Positions 39,301-51,300 of a stretch of DNA of 64,000 nt are shown piece after piece. How positions within the stretch are numbered: the stretch's first letter is position 1; every line of letters begins with the position of its first letter. The translations under genes were made by a program, and so were the position numbers. Under the pieces are notes generated by a model that did not search any database, had not been told where the DNA came from, and was given only the letters and a program-made list of their open reading frames with translations. The stretch lies in assembly GCA_963931865.1 (NCBI GenBank), contig OZ007509.1, positions 9,919,625 through 9,983,624 of the forward strand. The letters run 5' to 3'. The DNA comes from Axinella damicornis. Lineage: Eukaryota; Porifera; Demospongiae; Axinellida; Axinellidae.

Positions 39301-42300
39301 AGAGCCCTACCAGTTTTTCTCATCCCCTAACATCAACACCAGTACCTGATCACCCCCCCCCCCCCCCCCCCCCCCCCCCTCCCACCACCAAGTCGCTCCC
39401 AGAGCTCCCCCTCTCCCAACTCCAGCCCCTCCCAGTACTCCACCTCCCCAACACCAGTCCCTGCAGTACTCCCCTTCCCCCAACTCCAGTCCTTCCCAAA
39501 GCTCCCCCCAGCCCCTCCCAGTACTCCCCCTCCCCCAACACCAGTCCCTGCAGTACTCCCCTTCCCCCAACTCCAGTCCTTCCCAGAGCTCCCTCTTCCA
39601 ACACCAAGTCACTCCCAGTACTCACTCTCCCTCAACACCAGTTCCTGCAATACACCCCTCCCCCCAACTCCAGTCCAGTCACTCCCAGAACACACCCTCC
39701 TCCAACACCAGTCCCTCACAGTGTCCCGCTCCCTAAACACCTGTCTCTCCCAGTGCCAGTGCTCCTTCAACAGTCTTTCCCAGTACTTCCCCTCCCCCCT
39801 ACACTAGTCTCCCAGTGCCCCGCTTAGCCTTGTTCAAAGGCTCTTTCCTGGGAATGAGGCTATGGCCAGCTCCCTCAATTGCAACACCAGTACCCTCCAC
39901 TATGCTATAGAGGCATGCAAAATGGCTTTATTGTTGTTCCTAGTCGACATACTTCTTGCACGTATTTTGGCTAGCGTATCTGATACTGATACGACCGATG
40001 TCAATCACTAAAGAGATATATCCGATACCTTTTGACAACAGTTCCTTCCAGTACTCACCCTCTGCATGTACCCAACACCACAGTACTTCCCCTCCCCAAA
40101 CACCGGCTCTCACAGTGCTCCCCCTCCGACACCAGCCCCGACAGTGCCCCCCTTCCCCAACACCAGCCTCTCTGTGCTCCCCCTCCCCCAACACCAGTCC
40201 CTCCCAATTATCCCTGTCTATCCAACACCACCGTCCAGCCCTCCCAGTGCTCTCCTCTTCGTAGTCTACCAAGCAAAAGCTACGTTCTACTCAACAGATC
40301 TAGACTAGCCACTCCCCCAAAGCATCAGCCCGGCCTTCCCAGCACTTCTCCTCACCAAATACCAGCGCTCCTCCCTCCCTTAATATCAGCCTCTCCCATA
40401 GGTGGAGGTCAGAGCACTTCACAGTTCACAAGTATTCACCCCCTTCACATCACCTGTAAGGGTCATCAATATCTCCATCAGGCTGGTCATATATTCTGTC
40501 TTCATCGTCTGGCTGCCTGCAAGGGATACCGTATAAAATTCAATTCAGAAACATGGTGCACAACAATCTAACGTAGAGCAGATACAAATGGCCTAGGTTT
40601 TCAGTATCACCTTCAAATGTTTCTGCTATATTATACACGCTTAGTGAAAATCGTAAATCTATTTAGAAAACTCTTTTATTCGAATCATGTACTCCATATT
40701 GTGGGGTTCCTTCCACACATGTAATGAAGTATTATAGTCTCATTATCCCGGTGGAGAACGTCTTGCGGCTTGAGTTACATTTACTTAATTGTCACAGGGG
40801 CGTGTCCAGCGAAGGGGAAACTTGAAAGTTCACTTGTTTGTATACATGTACACGTACATTTGTATTCTACAACAATTATGGGCCACTCATTGGGCATCTG
40901 ACTTCCCAGATGTGAAAAAGATGTTAGTGATAAGAAATCTCAATCAAACCACCACCGCCGGGGGGCATGGACATGAGTATGCATCGCAAAACACACTACT
41001 GAAGCACTAACGAGTAGGGGTTGTCCTCATCATCCGGCTCGTCATAGATGTTCCCCATCTGGTCGTCTTCATCGTCCATGTCATCATCATCATCGTCATT
41101 TGAAATGGCTGTTTCAAAGGGGATACCACCCATGGGGGAGGATGAGACTCTGAGAGTGTGTGGCAGGGTGTGTGAGGTGAGAGGGACGATATGTGTGGGA
41201 TGGAGGGGGTGGAGTGGGTATGTGGGATAAGGTACATGTACAGTCAATTTGGTGTTGGTGATCAAAGTATAATGTGCTGCAACAGGAGTATCGTGAAGGC
41301 TGTCTTGATTGTTTTTGATGTGTTACTTATATACCTGCAATCACAGTGATGACCACTGTACGTTCCCCACTGTGACCGGCCCTTCAGGTTACTATGATGA
41401 TGTCAGTCAAGCGTTATTAGGCACAGCTCACCTATAGGTGAATGTTCGCTGTTACATGTAAGTGCAGGTTCAACTCTCACCTCAGCTAAATAGGATCGAA
41501 AATGGTATAGACTTTCGGGAAGAAGACTTCAGCATGGAGAGGAAAAAAGCTATAATTCCAAATGAAGCACACTTCAATTCGAGGCATGTCATTCCCTGTT
41601 TCTCATTATTAGGCGCACCATTTCCTTCCAGTAGTCTAAGAGATACAGGCACATGCGCTTAATAACGTGCGACTACAAACATATCAGATGCAATATATCA
41701 ATACATAACTTATTGTTGCAGCTCTCGTCTTTCAACTTCAATCTTGTGATTTTAATTAACAATGGGGAGACACAGAGGGAGCTGTAGGGGAGGGCTGGAG
41801 GAGTACAGGTCAGGGGATGGAGGAGTGTATGGAGAGTGAGGGAGTTTGTATAGCGCAACCAGGCATGTACATGTACTTCTTGCTTACTATGATGATGTCA
41901 GTCAAGCTTTATTAGGCGCAGCTCACCTATATATAGGTACATGTTCGCTGTTACATGTACGTAAGTGCAGGTTCAACTCTCGCCTCAGCTAAATAGGATC
42001 GAAAGTGGTATAGACTTTCGGGAAGACGACTTTGCTTGTAGGTCAGATGTGCCTTGAATTTGGACACATCACTCCACCCCCCAAAACCAACATTAATTTG
42101 TGGTGTTGCCGTGGTGACAATGACGTCACACTAATTAGGTCCAAATATGCAGTTTTCTGTATCAGCTATGTAGTTCTACATACTTCATCCAATATTGGGT
42201 ATCAATTGAAAGCTCTCATCGAAAGGAACAATTCTAATAGAGAACTTTTTTGTTACAACATTCACCTTTTATTTCGGGTCATCACTATGTAATTTTGTTA

Positions 42301-45300
42301 TTACTATAGCAATGAACTCCAAACTTGCAGGCAAGAAGGTAAACACATAAAGGAAGGTTTCTAACAGAGAAAATTTTCTAAAAGAACAAAAGAACTGAAA
42401 CGGAAACAAATTACTGAAGATAATCTTTTTGTAATTGTTAACTAGTTTCTCCAAGTCTGATCCACCAGGTACCCCTTCCAAATAGGTATACATGTTATGC
42501 CTAACTTTCCTGAAGTGTTGATGCATACTCTCTACAGTCACTGAATCGAGAGCTGGGTGTATAATGTCCGGAGGCTTACGACTCCATATCTGCAGTATGC
42601 CTTCGAACAGCGCTTTTCCTGAGCCCATATGCACTTGATGGGGTTTCCTTCACAGTTAAACTTTGGCAACATGTACTCAATGTGCTCAACTAAAAGCTGC
42701 TCAATTCTTGATTTCTCGTTTAGGAAGTTAGGGTGACAGCCGGATGAGAAAACCAGGCTCAGGCATCTCGTCTCGTTCGGAGGAGATCTTCATTTGGCCA
42801 TCAACAAAACTTAGGTATCGTCAGGTTTGGCTGCCCCTTCACATTGGCATTCCCCCTAATGAATCTGGTGGCCTTCGTGTTAAGGTCTTCACTCGCTCAC
42901 AGTATGCGAGATCGCTGTTACTTGCCTTACTTGCTCTCTGGCCGATTTCGCTATCATTCTCAAAGAATTGAGACCTCCAGTCACGCACTGCCTTGTGTGA
43001 CGAGCCTATCATCACGGCAGCAAGCTCTGCAGCCATTATTTCTCCTAAGTTAAGCGGCTTTGTGAGCTGGAAACACAAGAAAAGACCAAGAGAAACTTCA
43101 CCCAATTATCACAGTCTCAATATTAAATATGATGGACATCAGACTTCATACTCGAGTCCAGATTGAACGTGGGAACGACAGCTTCATCATCAGTGTCTAC
43201 AGCATCCACTGCCATCACTAGAAGTTCAGCTAAATCAATGGGCTCATCTTGCTCCACGTCGTTACCATTGCGTTCACTTCGCACCTCAATTTCAGCCACA
43301 CTGGCGGTACCACTGCCAGATTCTCGCCTTTTTCATTCCCTTGCCGTCTCTAGGCTCAGATCCAGCTGTCTTTTCCTCACAGCCTTCCGTGGCATATCTT
43401 CAGAGACAGAAAGCAGCAGCAAACCCAGGCAAGCACTATTTCGCAGCAAACACGCGGCAGTCTTGGTATGACGTCACTAACCGGTTAAATCTTTTATGTG
43501 TGATGCCATAAGCTATAGAAATTGATGGGTATCCTCAAAACTAGTGTTCTGAGCAAGTCGTGGACATAAAAGATATATCGAGCGCTATAGTATGGTAAAA
43601 AAATTGAAGTGCATATGGCATTCCGATCAAAAGTTACGGTAAATTTTAATTTTTGGAAGTACATGCCTGGTTGCACTATAGGCCATGGGAGGCAGGGCAT
43701 GGAAGACCATGCACAAAGATTGAGGTAGTGCATATTGAAGTGTATAGGATGGGTGGAGGGGTGGAGAGTGAGGAGTCTGTAAGCTGGGTGGAGAGTGAGG
43801 AGGTATGTACACATGTAGGCTGGGAGGAGGGGTGGAGAGTGAGGAGGTCTGTAGGCTGGGAGGAGGGGTGGAGAGTGAGGAGGTGCATAGGCTGGGAGGA
43901 GGGGTGGAGAGTGAGGAGGTCTGTAGGCTGGGAGGAGGGGTGGAGAGTGAGGAGGTGCATAGGCTGGGAGGAGGGGTGGAGAGTGAGGAGGTACATGTAC
44001 ATGTATGTAGGCTGGGAGGAGGGGTGGAGAGCGAAGAGGTGTGTAGGCTGGGTGGAGGGGTGGAGAGTGAGGAGGTGTGTAGGTTGGGAGGAGGGGTGGA
44101 GAGTGAGGAGGTGTGTAGGCTGGGTGGAAGGTGAGGAGGTACATGTACATGCATGTAGGCTGGGAGGAGGGGTGGAGAGCGAGGAGGTGTGTAGGCTGGG
44201 TGGAGGGGTGGAGAGTGAGGAGGTGTGTAGGTTGGGAAGAGGGGTGGAGAGTGAGGAGGTGTGTAGGCTGGGTGGAAGGTGAGGAGGAGGTATGTAGGCT
44301 GGGAGAGTGAGAAGACATGTAGACTGGGAGGAGGGGTGGACAGTGAGGAAGTGTAGACTAGTGGGTGGCCGAGGGAGGGAGTGAGGAGGTGCATAAGGAG
44401 TGGAAGAGTGACAGATGATGTACATACCGGTAAGGCAAGAGGGATACAAGTAAGAGGGGGGAAGAGAAGGATGGAAGGCGTGCAAGGAACGGGAATGTAT
44501 CAGGGGTAGGGGAGGAGGCGTGTACATGTACATGTACGTAGATGCGAGGGGGGTATATATGTGCAGGCCATAGCAGGGTTGGAGGGAGGGTGAGGTATGC
44601 AAGGCCTCAATCACACACACAACTGCATGCATATGTGGATCGAGACAAACCTTCGTTTTGTGCAAGTCGCGATTTCAGCATCAATTGCTTGCTTCCAACA
44701 CTGCAGTCAAGAAGAGTACCAATATACACCTGTGATCACAGGAAATGATTCTACACACAACATTGTAGGTTTTAACACACCCACACAACTATGATATGCC
44801 AACTGGATAGCACACAAGCCATGCGTATCGACGTCTATTGCTTTGATGTCAATGCTTATTTAGTGTTCATTCCATTGGTCATCACCATTGTATTCCCAGT
44901 AGAGGCTATGTAGCAGCGTACATGATCGATTGGTCCACACAGCAGCATATCTGATTCGTCCACTGCACACACATGGATACGTAATACGAAGGCAGGTTAG
45001 GTTACTGTAGAGTACGTATCAAGCGCCCACCCCCCTCTTCACGCGAAAGTTACTGCACAGGGTCCAAAAGCAGTGTAGTAAGGGCCCACCCATCTCAAAA
45101 GTTTTGAGCAGCATTTCTTAACCTCTGGGCGAGGTTGTGCATTCAAAAAGGCTGTTATACAGTGAACTACGGCGTGCTTAAAGACGCGCAATCAATTTCT
45201 TTGCGTGAAAGACGATTTTTAGTATGTCATTGTAGCTATATTCTCTGCATCTAGGCTATCTAATTGTTTCACTTGGTTGTCTAAGTGATTTGCACTATCA

Positions 45301-48300
45301 CTTTGCATTGTATAATTATTGTGTTTATTGATTTGCACTGTTAAGTGATCATAGGCTGGTAAGGCCAGGGCGGCGCGGGCTGGGGGTGGGGCCTGAGCAT
45401 AAATTAATAGTACCGGTACCTTGGGCCTCTGCTTGATGACGGTCTGCAGTTTCAAGTTCGTAGCTCATGCTCCGTTCAGTGTGGAGTGTCACGTTTGTTG
45501 TACGTAGACTACGTTGAGCCAATTGTCGTTCATTGCTGTCTGCACTGAGTTTCAAGTTCATGGTAGTCTCCTTCCCATGGCCAGTCCCACGCCCAGCTTT
45601 TCGTCGCTTCCGTACTGAGACCATTCGTTCACGGCGATCTAAAGTTTCAAGTTTGTACGTAGTTTGTAGCACCGGCGTAGCAGGCTCAACTCGGAACTGT
45701 CGTGCATTACGGTTTACGACCAGCACGCGGGCGGGGTGCAAAATTTCAATTTTCCACTTGGATATACGGTCATACGCTAAACCGACTGCAAACAGACATC
45801 CACCAGACGGACACCCTGAGAACACGACTATGTGGGGCTCGCTCAGGCTCGCCCCAATAAGTCCATTTTCACGCAAAGAAATTGATTGCGCGTCTTTAAG
45901 CACGCCGTAGTTCACTGTATAACGGCCATTTTGAATGCACAACCTCGCCCAGAGGTTAAGAAATGCTGCTCAAAACTTTTGAGATGGGTGGGCCCTTACT
46001 ACACTGCATGGTTCGGTCAGCTTGGACCGTTTTCATATACTGTCCAGCCTTCACTACTATATTGACATGCAGTACATCAGGTGAGCCCCACAATGCCCTG
46101 CATTCTCCTAGTGTATTCATAGCTGGTCATTGATATTCACAGCTTACCACAGCGCTTATTGTTTATACAGTGCTGAATGGGTGGGCGGATACTACATGCC
46201 TAAGTAGTCTGAGTACGGATCTAGCGCCCACCCCCCTGTTCAGCGGCCAAACCCTGGGCGCTTAATACGTACTCAGTACCAATGTACCTAACTACTTTCA
46301 TCCTTACATTCGTCACTATAGGGATTGAAGGCTGTATACAAGCCAATCTTGCTTTCTCTGCACTTTTACCACTTGCCAATGGAATGCACCAGCTATTACA
46401 TGTCTCACTAAAACAATACGAAGTAAGTGCTAAAATGGCCCCTTTCCACTAAAGCAGGCCAAAGTAATTGCATATTCGCTCCCTCTCCACTTTGGGCAAG
46501 ATGTAGTGTACAAAATTGGGGGGGGGGGGGGGGGGGGGTGGCGTATTAACGGGACACTACAGTATGCATAACTCTGGTTATGGCACTCCTCAAGCAGGTC
46601 TCTTAGCTGCGCTTTAGAGACTTGAGGGACCTATATACATGTATATATAGGGCTTCACCACCAGTGATTACAGGTAGCATCTCTCAGGCCTCCAAAATAG
46701 CTAAGAGACCTGCTTGAGTGCAATAACCTATACATATCCCAGGCTATCCCTTCTTTCTGTTACAGTACTGCAAGCAACAAAATGATGGGGTGGAGGCCGG
46801 GAAACGAGGCTAAGTACGAAGATAACAGAGCACAGGGAACTGCTAGCCTCGTTCCCAGGCCGTTTTGGGAGGGAGAAACAGCCTGGCAACTTCCGTGAGT
46901 TCAAACTGTTACTTCCGCTGCCAGAGTTGGAAGACCCAATCAGATTTCAGATCGCCGACACATGACAACAGTAAACCGAATTGCATCATGCGTTGAAACG
47001 TTGCAGTCAGGGACATTCATCACAATAGTTGATCGCTCGATCGCGCTAGTGCAGGTACTCTGCACGACGACTTTTGTTTGTTTGTCTTCTGCTTGCCTTC
47101 CGTCGCAGAACCTGCGCAAACAGCTGCTTCCTCGAGCAGGAAAGGACTGTCCTCAGTCGGTGAAAATGTCAGACGTATCATGTGGATTTCACTGCTTGAA
47201 TGAGGTATGCAAATAATTGCCATGACGTTACGTCCATATACAGTTTGAGCTCGCAGAAGTTGCCAGGCCGTTTCTCCCTCCCAAAACAGCCTGAGAACGA
47301 GGCTAAGGGAACTGCATGTATTGGAAACACACATTTACGTAATTGAATGTGGGTTTTAATTTGCTGGACATGCAATATTCAGCAGCTTTGGCGATACATT
47401 GGTTCAAGTCCCATCCAATGATACAAAAGGTGAGCCTCAGAACAGTTCCCGTGTGACACCAGAGGTGCAACAACACACGAGTATCACAATCAATTTAGCA
47501 ATCTAATACCTTCTGCTTTGGGCAATTGAAAATGTACACTGGTTGAAGTAGAATGCATGTTTCCAAATCAGTCCTCACGGTTCGTCACTACACTTTGTAC
47601 AATGTGTTGGGTGTGATATACCCCAGCCCACCTCCATTTCCTTCTTCGCCCCCAGGGCAAAATAGTAGGTCCTCATGGAGTAGTTGGTTGGACTGAGCTT
47701 CAGTGTCCATTTGAACTTCTCCCTAATCTTGGGATCAGTGCAGTAGTCAGCTCTGGTGTGGTATCAGGATGTGTGTGTGGGTTTGTGTGTGCGGGTTTGT
47801 GTGTGTGTGTGTGTGTGGGTGTGCGTTCTAGATCTATTGAGTGAGTGACTATTAACTGCATGCTGACAGTGTGTCCTTATTTGGACCACTCCTGATGTAT
47901 GCTGCAATGCACAGTATTTAAATCGTGTGTCTGTGTGTGTGTACACTGTATGTGTGCATATATACACGTACATGCATACTGTAGTCACGAGCTATTAGGC
48001 ACATGCACCTACATGTATAACAACACCACAGGAAGTAAATATGTACTGATAATGACATTCCTCAAATAGGAAGTAAGCTTCAATTGGAATTATCCACTCC
48101 GTAGGATCGAAAACGGCAGAGTTTCTGGGAGAAGACTGTAGCGCTTACACTGTAACAGTGAGTACCTGGGACGAGAGTTGAACCTGCACCTAACAGTATA
48201 TTATAATTATGCACCTATAGTGAGCTGCGGTATGTAAACATGTATGCAAGCATGTGTACACTGTCAAACTACATGTAATTGTGCCGCGTAATGTAATGTA

Positions 48301-51300
48301 ATCTAATCTACATACGTTAGGAATGGCCTACAGAGATTCTGACTACACCGTCGTGATCACAATCATGCAGTGACCCAAGCATACAATTTTGGTTCTGAAA
48401 CTCACCTTGGTGGTGGATATACAAGCGCTTTTGTCTCGCCGTGGCCGCCATTGCTCGGGCGCTCTCTCCGACTTCCGGTGGCAGTACCGTTCTTAGCAAA
48501 GGCACACGAAGGTTCTGACCACATGGCCGCCATGATCGCTGTACATGTACATGCCAAAATTCACCGTGCTGGCAAAGTTGTAAGTGCTGTAACTTCATGT
48601 CTTCCCTTCGGCCGCCGGCCATTGCTAGCAATCGACAGAGCGTGGTTGCCACGTGGCATGTGCGTTAATTGGCGCTATGGCGAGGCGTTGCAACGGCTAC
48701 CAGGAATGCGGTTGCCCCTCGAACTACATGTAAATCTCAACTTTTCTTCTGCCACATACATGTAAGATTGGGATAGGCACATTCTTATCACCTCAGTTGA
48801 GTAGAAAAAGAACAGGAAGGCTAACAGAAAGGTTCTATATAGGACTATATGATTGCACAGAGGCCTCAAAGCAAGTGAACATGATTAGTAGGCATGGCCT
48901 CTGTGTGTAATGGAAGTGGGCTATCTGGGGGCAGGACTAGGACTAGTGATATGGATCTCTATAGTCTCGTTCCCAGGCCCGCACAGCTTTTGTTTGCACA
49001 AAAGAATGCGGAGGGCCTGGTATGTTTCCTCACGTGTGTGAATTCGAGGGTAGAAAGGTGGTAGCAAGGACTAAATTGAATGTGGGCGAACTGGGGCTCA
49101 ATAGCAAAGGCACATGTACAAGGTAACTTACCACACATATCTATATAGCTAGTGGGAGGAGACTGTCATATACATGTACACCAAGCGTTGAACGTTAGTT
49201 GGCTGAACAATACACAAAACTTTGCTTTTTCGTTCTGAAAAATTTTGCTGTTTGTCGATTATATACATCATGCTCATGTGAGGAAACATACCAGGCTCTC
49301 CTCGCTTTTACGTACTGCAAGCAACGAAAAGCTGGACGGGGGCCTGGGAACAAGGCTAATGGATCTCTGTTCTTATTAGGGCTGAGCGACACTATTGATA
49401 GTTCGATTATCGCGATACAATCCTACTTATCGTGATGCGATAGTAATTCCTGCTGAATCACGATATGCACGTCAAGCACAGCAGTGCATGCCGCTCAGGC
49501 TAGTACCACACTCTTAGGTTAAAACACTGTGAAGCCTTAACAATTGCGGAGGTCATGCTATGAGGTTTGCTGCTTCATGAATATATACTTACCACAACTG
49601 AATACATAATACTGACTATGAATTTTTACACTCCTGGTAGGGGAAAAATTGTGCCGCTAATCTAACTAATCTAATTACACTCCTGGTATAGGAAAAATTG
49701 TGCTGTGTAATGTAATGAATAATTAATAAACGTTTGACTATTTCTGAATGGCCTACAAAGATTCTGACTACACCGTCGTGATTGCTATGATGCATTGACA
49801 CAAAATTGTGTTGAAACTCACCTTGGTGGTAGAGATATGAACGCTTTTGTCTCGCCGCTGGCCACCATTGCTCGAGCGCTCTCTTTGACTTCCGGTGGAA
49901 GTGCAGCCCTCAGGAAAGGCACACGAAGATTCTGACCACACGGCCGTGATCGCTGTCGTTCACTGACGCTTACATGGCAATACTCACTGTGCTGGCAAGT
50001 GTGTGCTGTTATAATTTCATGTCTTCCCTTTGGTCGCCATGGCTACCAGGAGTATGGCTGCCCCTCGTAACTAGAGGCAAAAAATTTACTCCCAAAAATT
50101 AAAAAGGATTTAGTGATGGCCTGTCACATAACTCTCGAAAAAGGTAAGATACAAGGAGAATGCCATAAACCACGCTCAGTCCCATCCCATTGAAAAATGT
50201 AGAACCAAGAGCGCATAAGTAGGTCCCCCCCCCCCCGGAGTAAGAGTGTGTAACTTCAATAGGCGCCTGCAGTGCAGGCAGAATACTTGAGTTGTACTAA
50301 AAATAGAATATCCAGTTGCACCTGAAGCTGTACGGTGGCAATTGTGAACACGTTAGCGGAAGTGTGAAGATGTAAGTGCCTAGCAATTCGGCTCCGGCTG
50401 AGTTTATTTGAACCTATAACCCACCGTGGCGATCGCGATCGTTGCTGATGTCAACGTCCTCCACCTCCAGCCTCAGGTAAGCACATTCACACAATAACCA
50501 TTGCTGTGACTGTTCGAGTAGATTAGGTTATAGCCTCGTGCCGCCTGGGTACGAGGATAACTAGGTTAGCCTTCAGCACAGCCGTAGAGCGTTCTCTGGT
50601 AGCTGTCGCTGTCGCTTCCTGCCGTCACTTGGCTCAGAACTACACAGCTGTGCACAACAACACAGAATAATGACCATGGTGTCGCCGCTCCAGTCAATTA
50701 TCACGTGGCGGAAAGAATCACTACAAAAGTGTTTAGACGCGCTATAGCTATTTTTAGTACAACTCATGTATTTTGCCGGGTTTGAATTTACCGTAAGTTA
50801 CACGCTCTTACTCTGCGCGACCTACTTATGCGCTCTTGCCACCACCAAGGTGAGTTTCACACAATCATTGTGTGGTTTCTGTCACTGCATGATAGCAATC
50901 ACGACAGTGAAGTCAGAACCTTTCCTGCGTGCTGTGAGGTTTGCTTATTGATTTACATTATGCGGCACAATTTTTCCCTTACCAGGAGTGTAACTACATG
51001 TACATGTATAGTGATACTATCACTATCGTAACTATTTGAATACTATCGATGGTGATAGTGATAGTAGCCAAGTACTATTGCTTAGCTCTAGAACTTCTTA
51101 TTATACTGCACATAATGACAAGATGTCTGGACCTAGTGTTCGGGAGATGCTACACTGCAGAAGGCTGTTGTTTCGTCAGAGACTCAGAGTAAGAGTTGTA
51201 TAGAACGACTCACACAGGTGTGTGAGGGAGGCGAGACCTCTGAAGCATACGTTTGTCTAAAGAGGGAGCTGTTGCATGCCACACTGTCTTAACATAAACA

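Larger units (their letters stand above)
41849..43681 (-). mobile_element. DNA transposon, internally deleted, with nested SINE-like copy
   Basis: Inverted termini TATAGCGCAACCAGGCATG (left) and CATGCCTGGTTGCACTATA (right), both with TA outermost. A minus-strand transposase pseudogene lies inside (42380-43395). The SINE-like repeat at 41884-42033 is inserted near the left end. It sits in the intron between adaptor exons 4 and 5. Confidence 0.75.

Noticed and set aside
39940..40571. 110-179 codon frames on both strands
   Set aside because: They are shadows of the C-rich minisatellite; the small real exon (40516-40454) lies in a different frame.
43494..44665. Long open frames (209-329 codons) on both strands
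   Set aside because: They are produced by a stop-free 36-bp repeat and exist in several frames at once.
48317..48652. 111-codon minus frame
   Set aside because: It lies wholly in a dispersed repeat A copy and is broken in the other copies.
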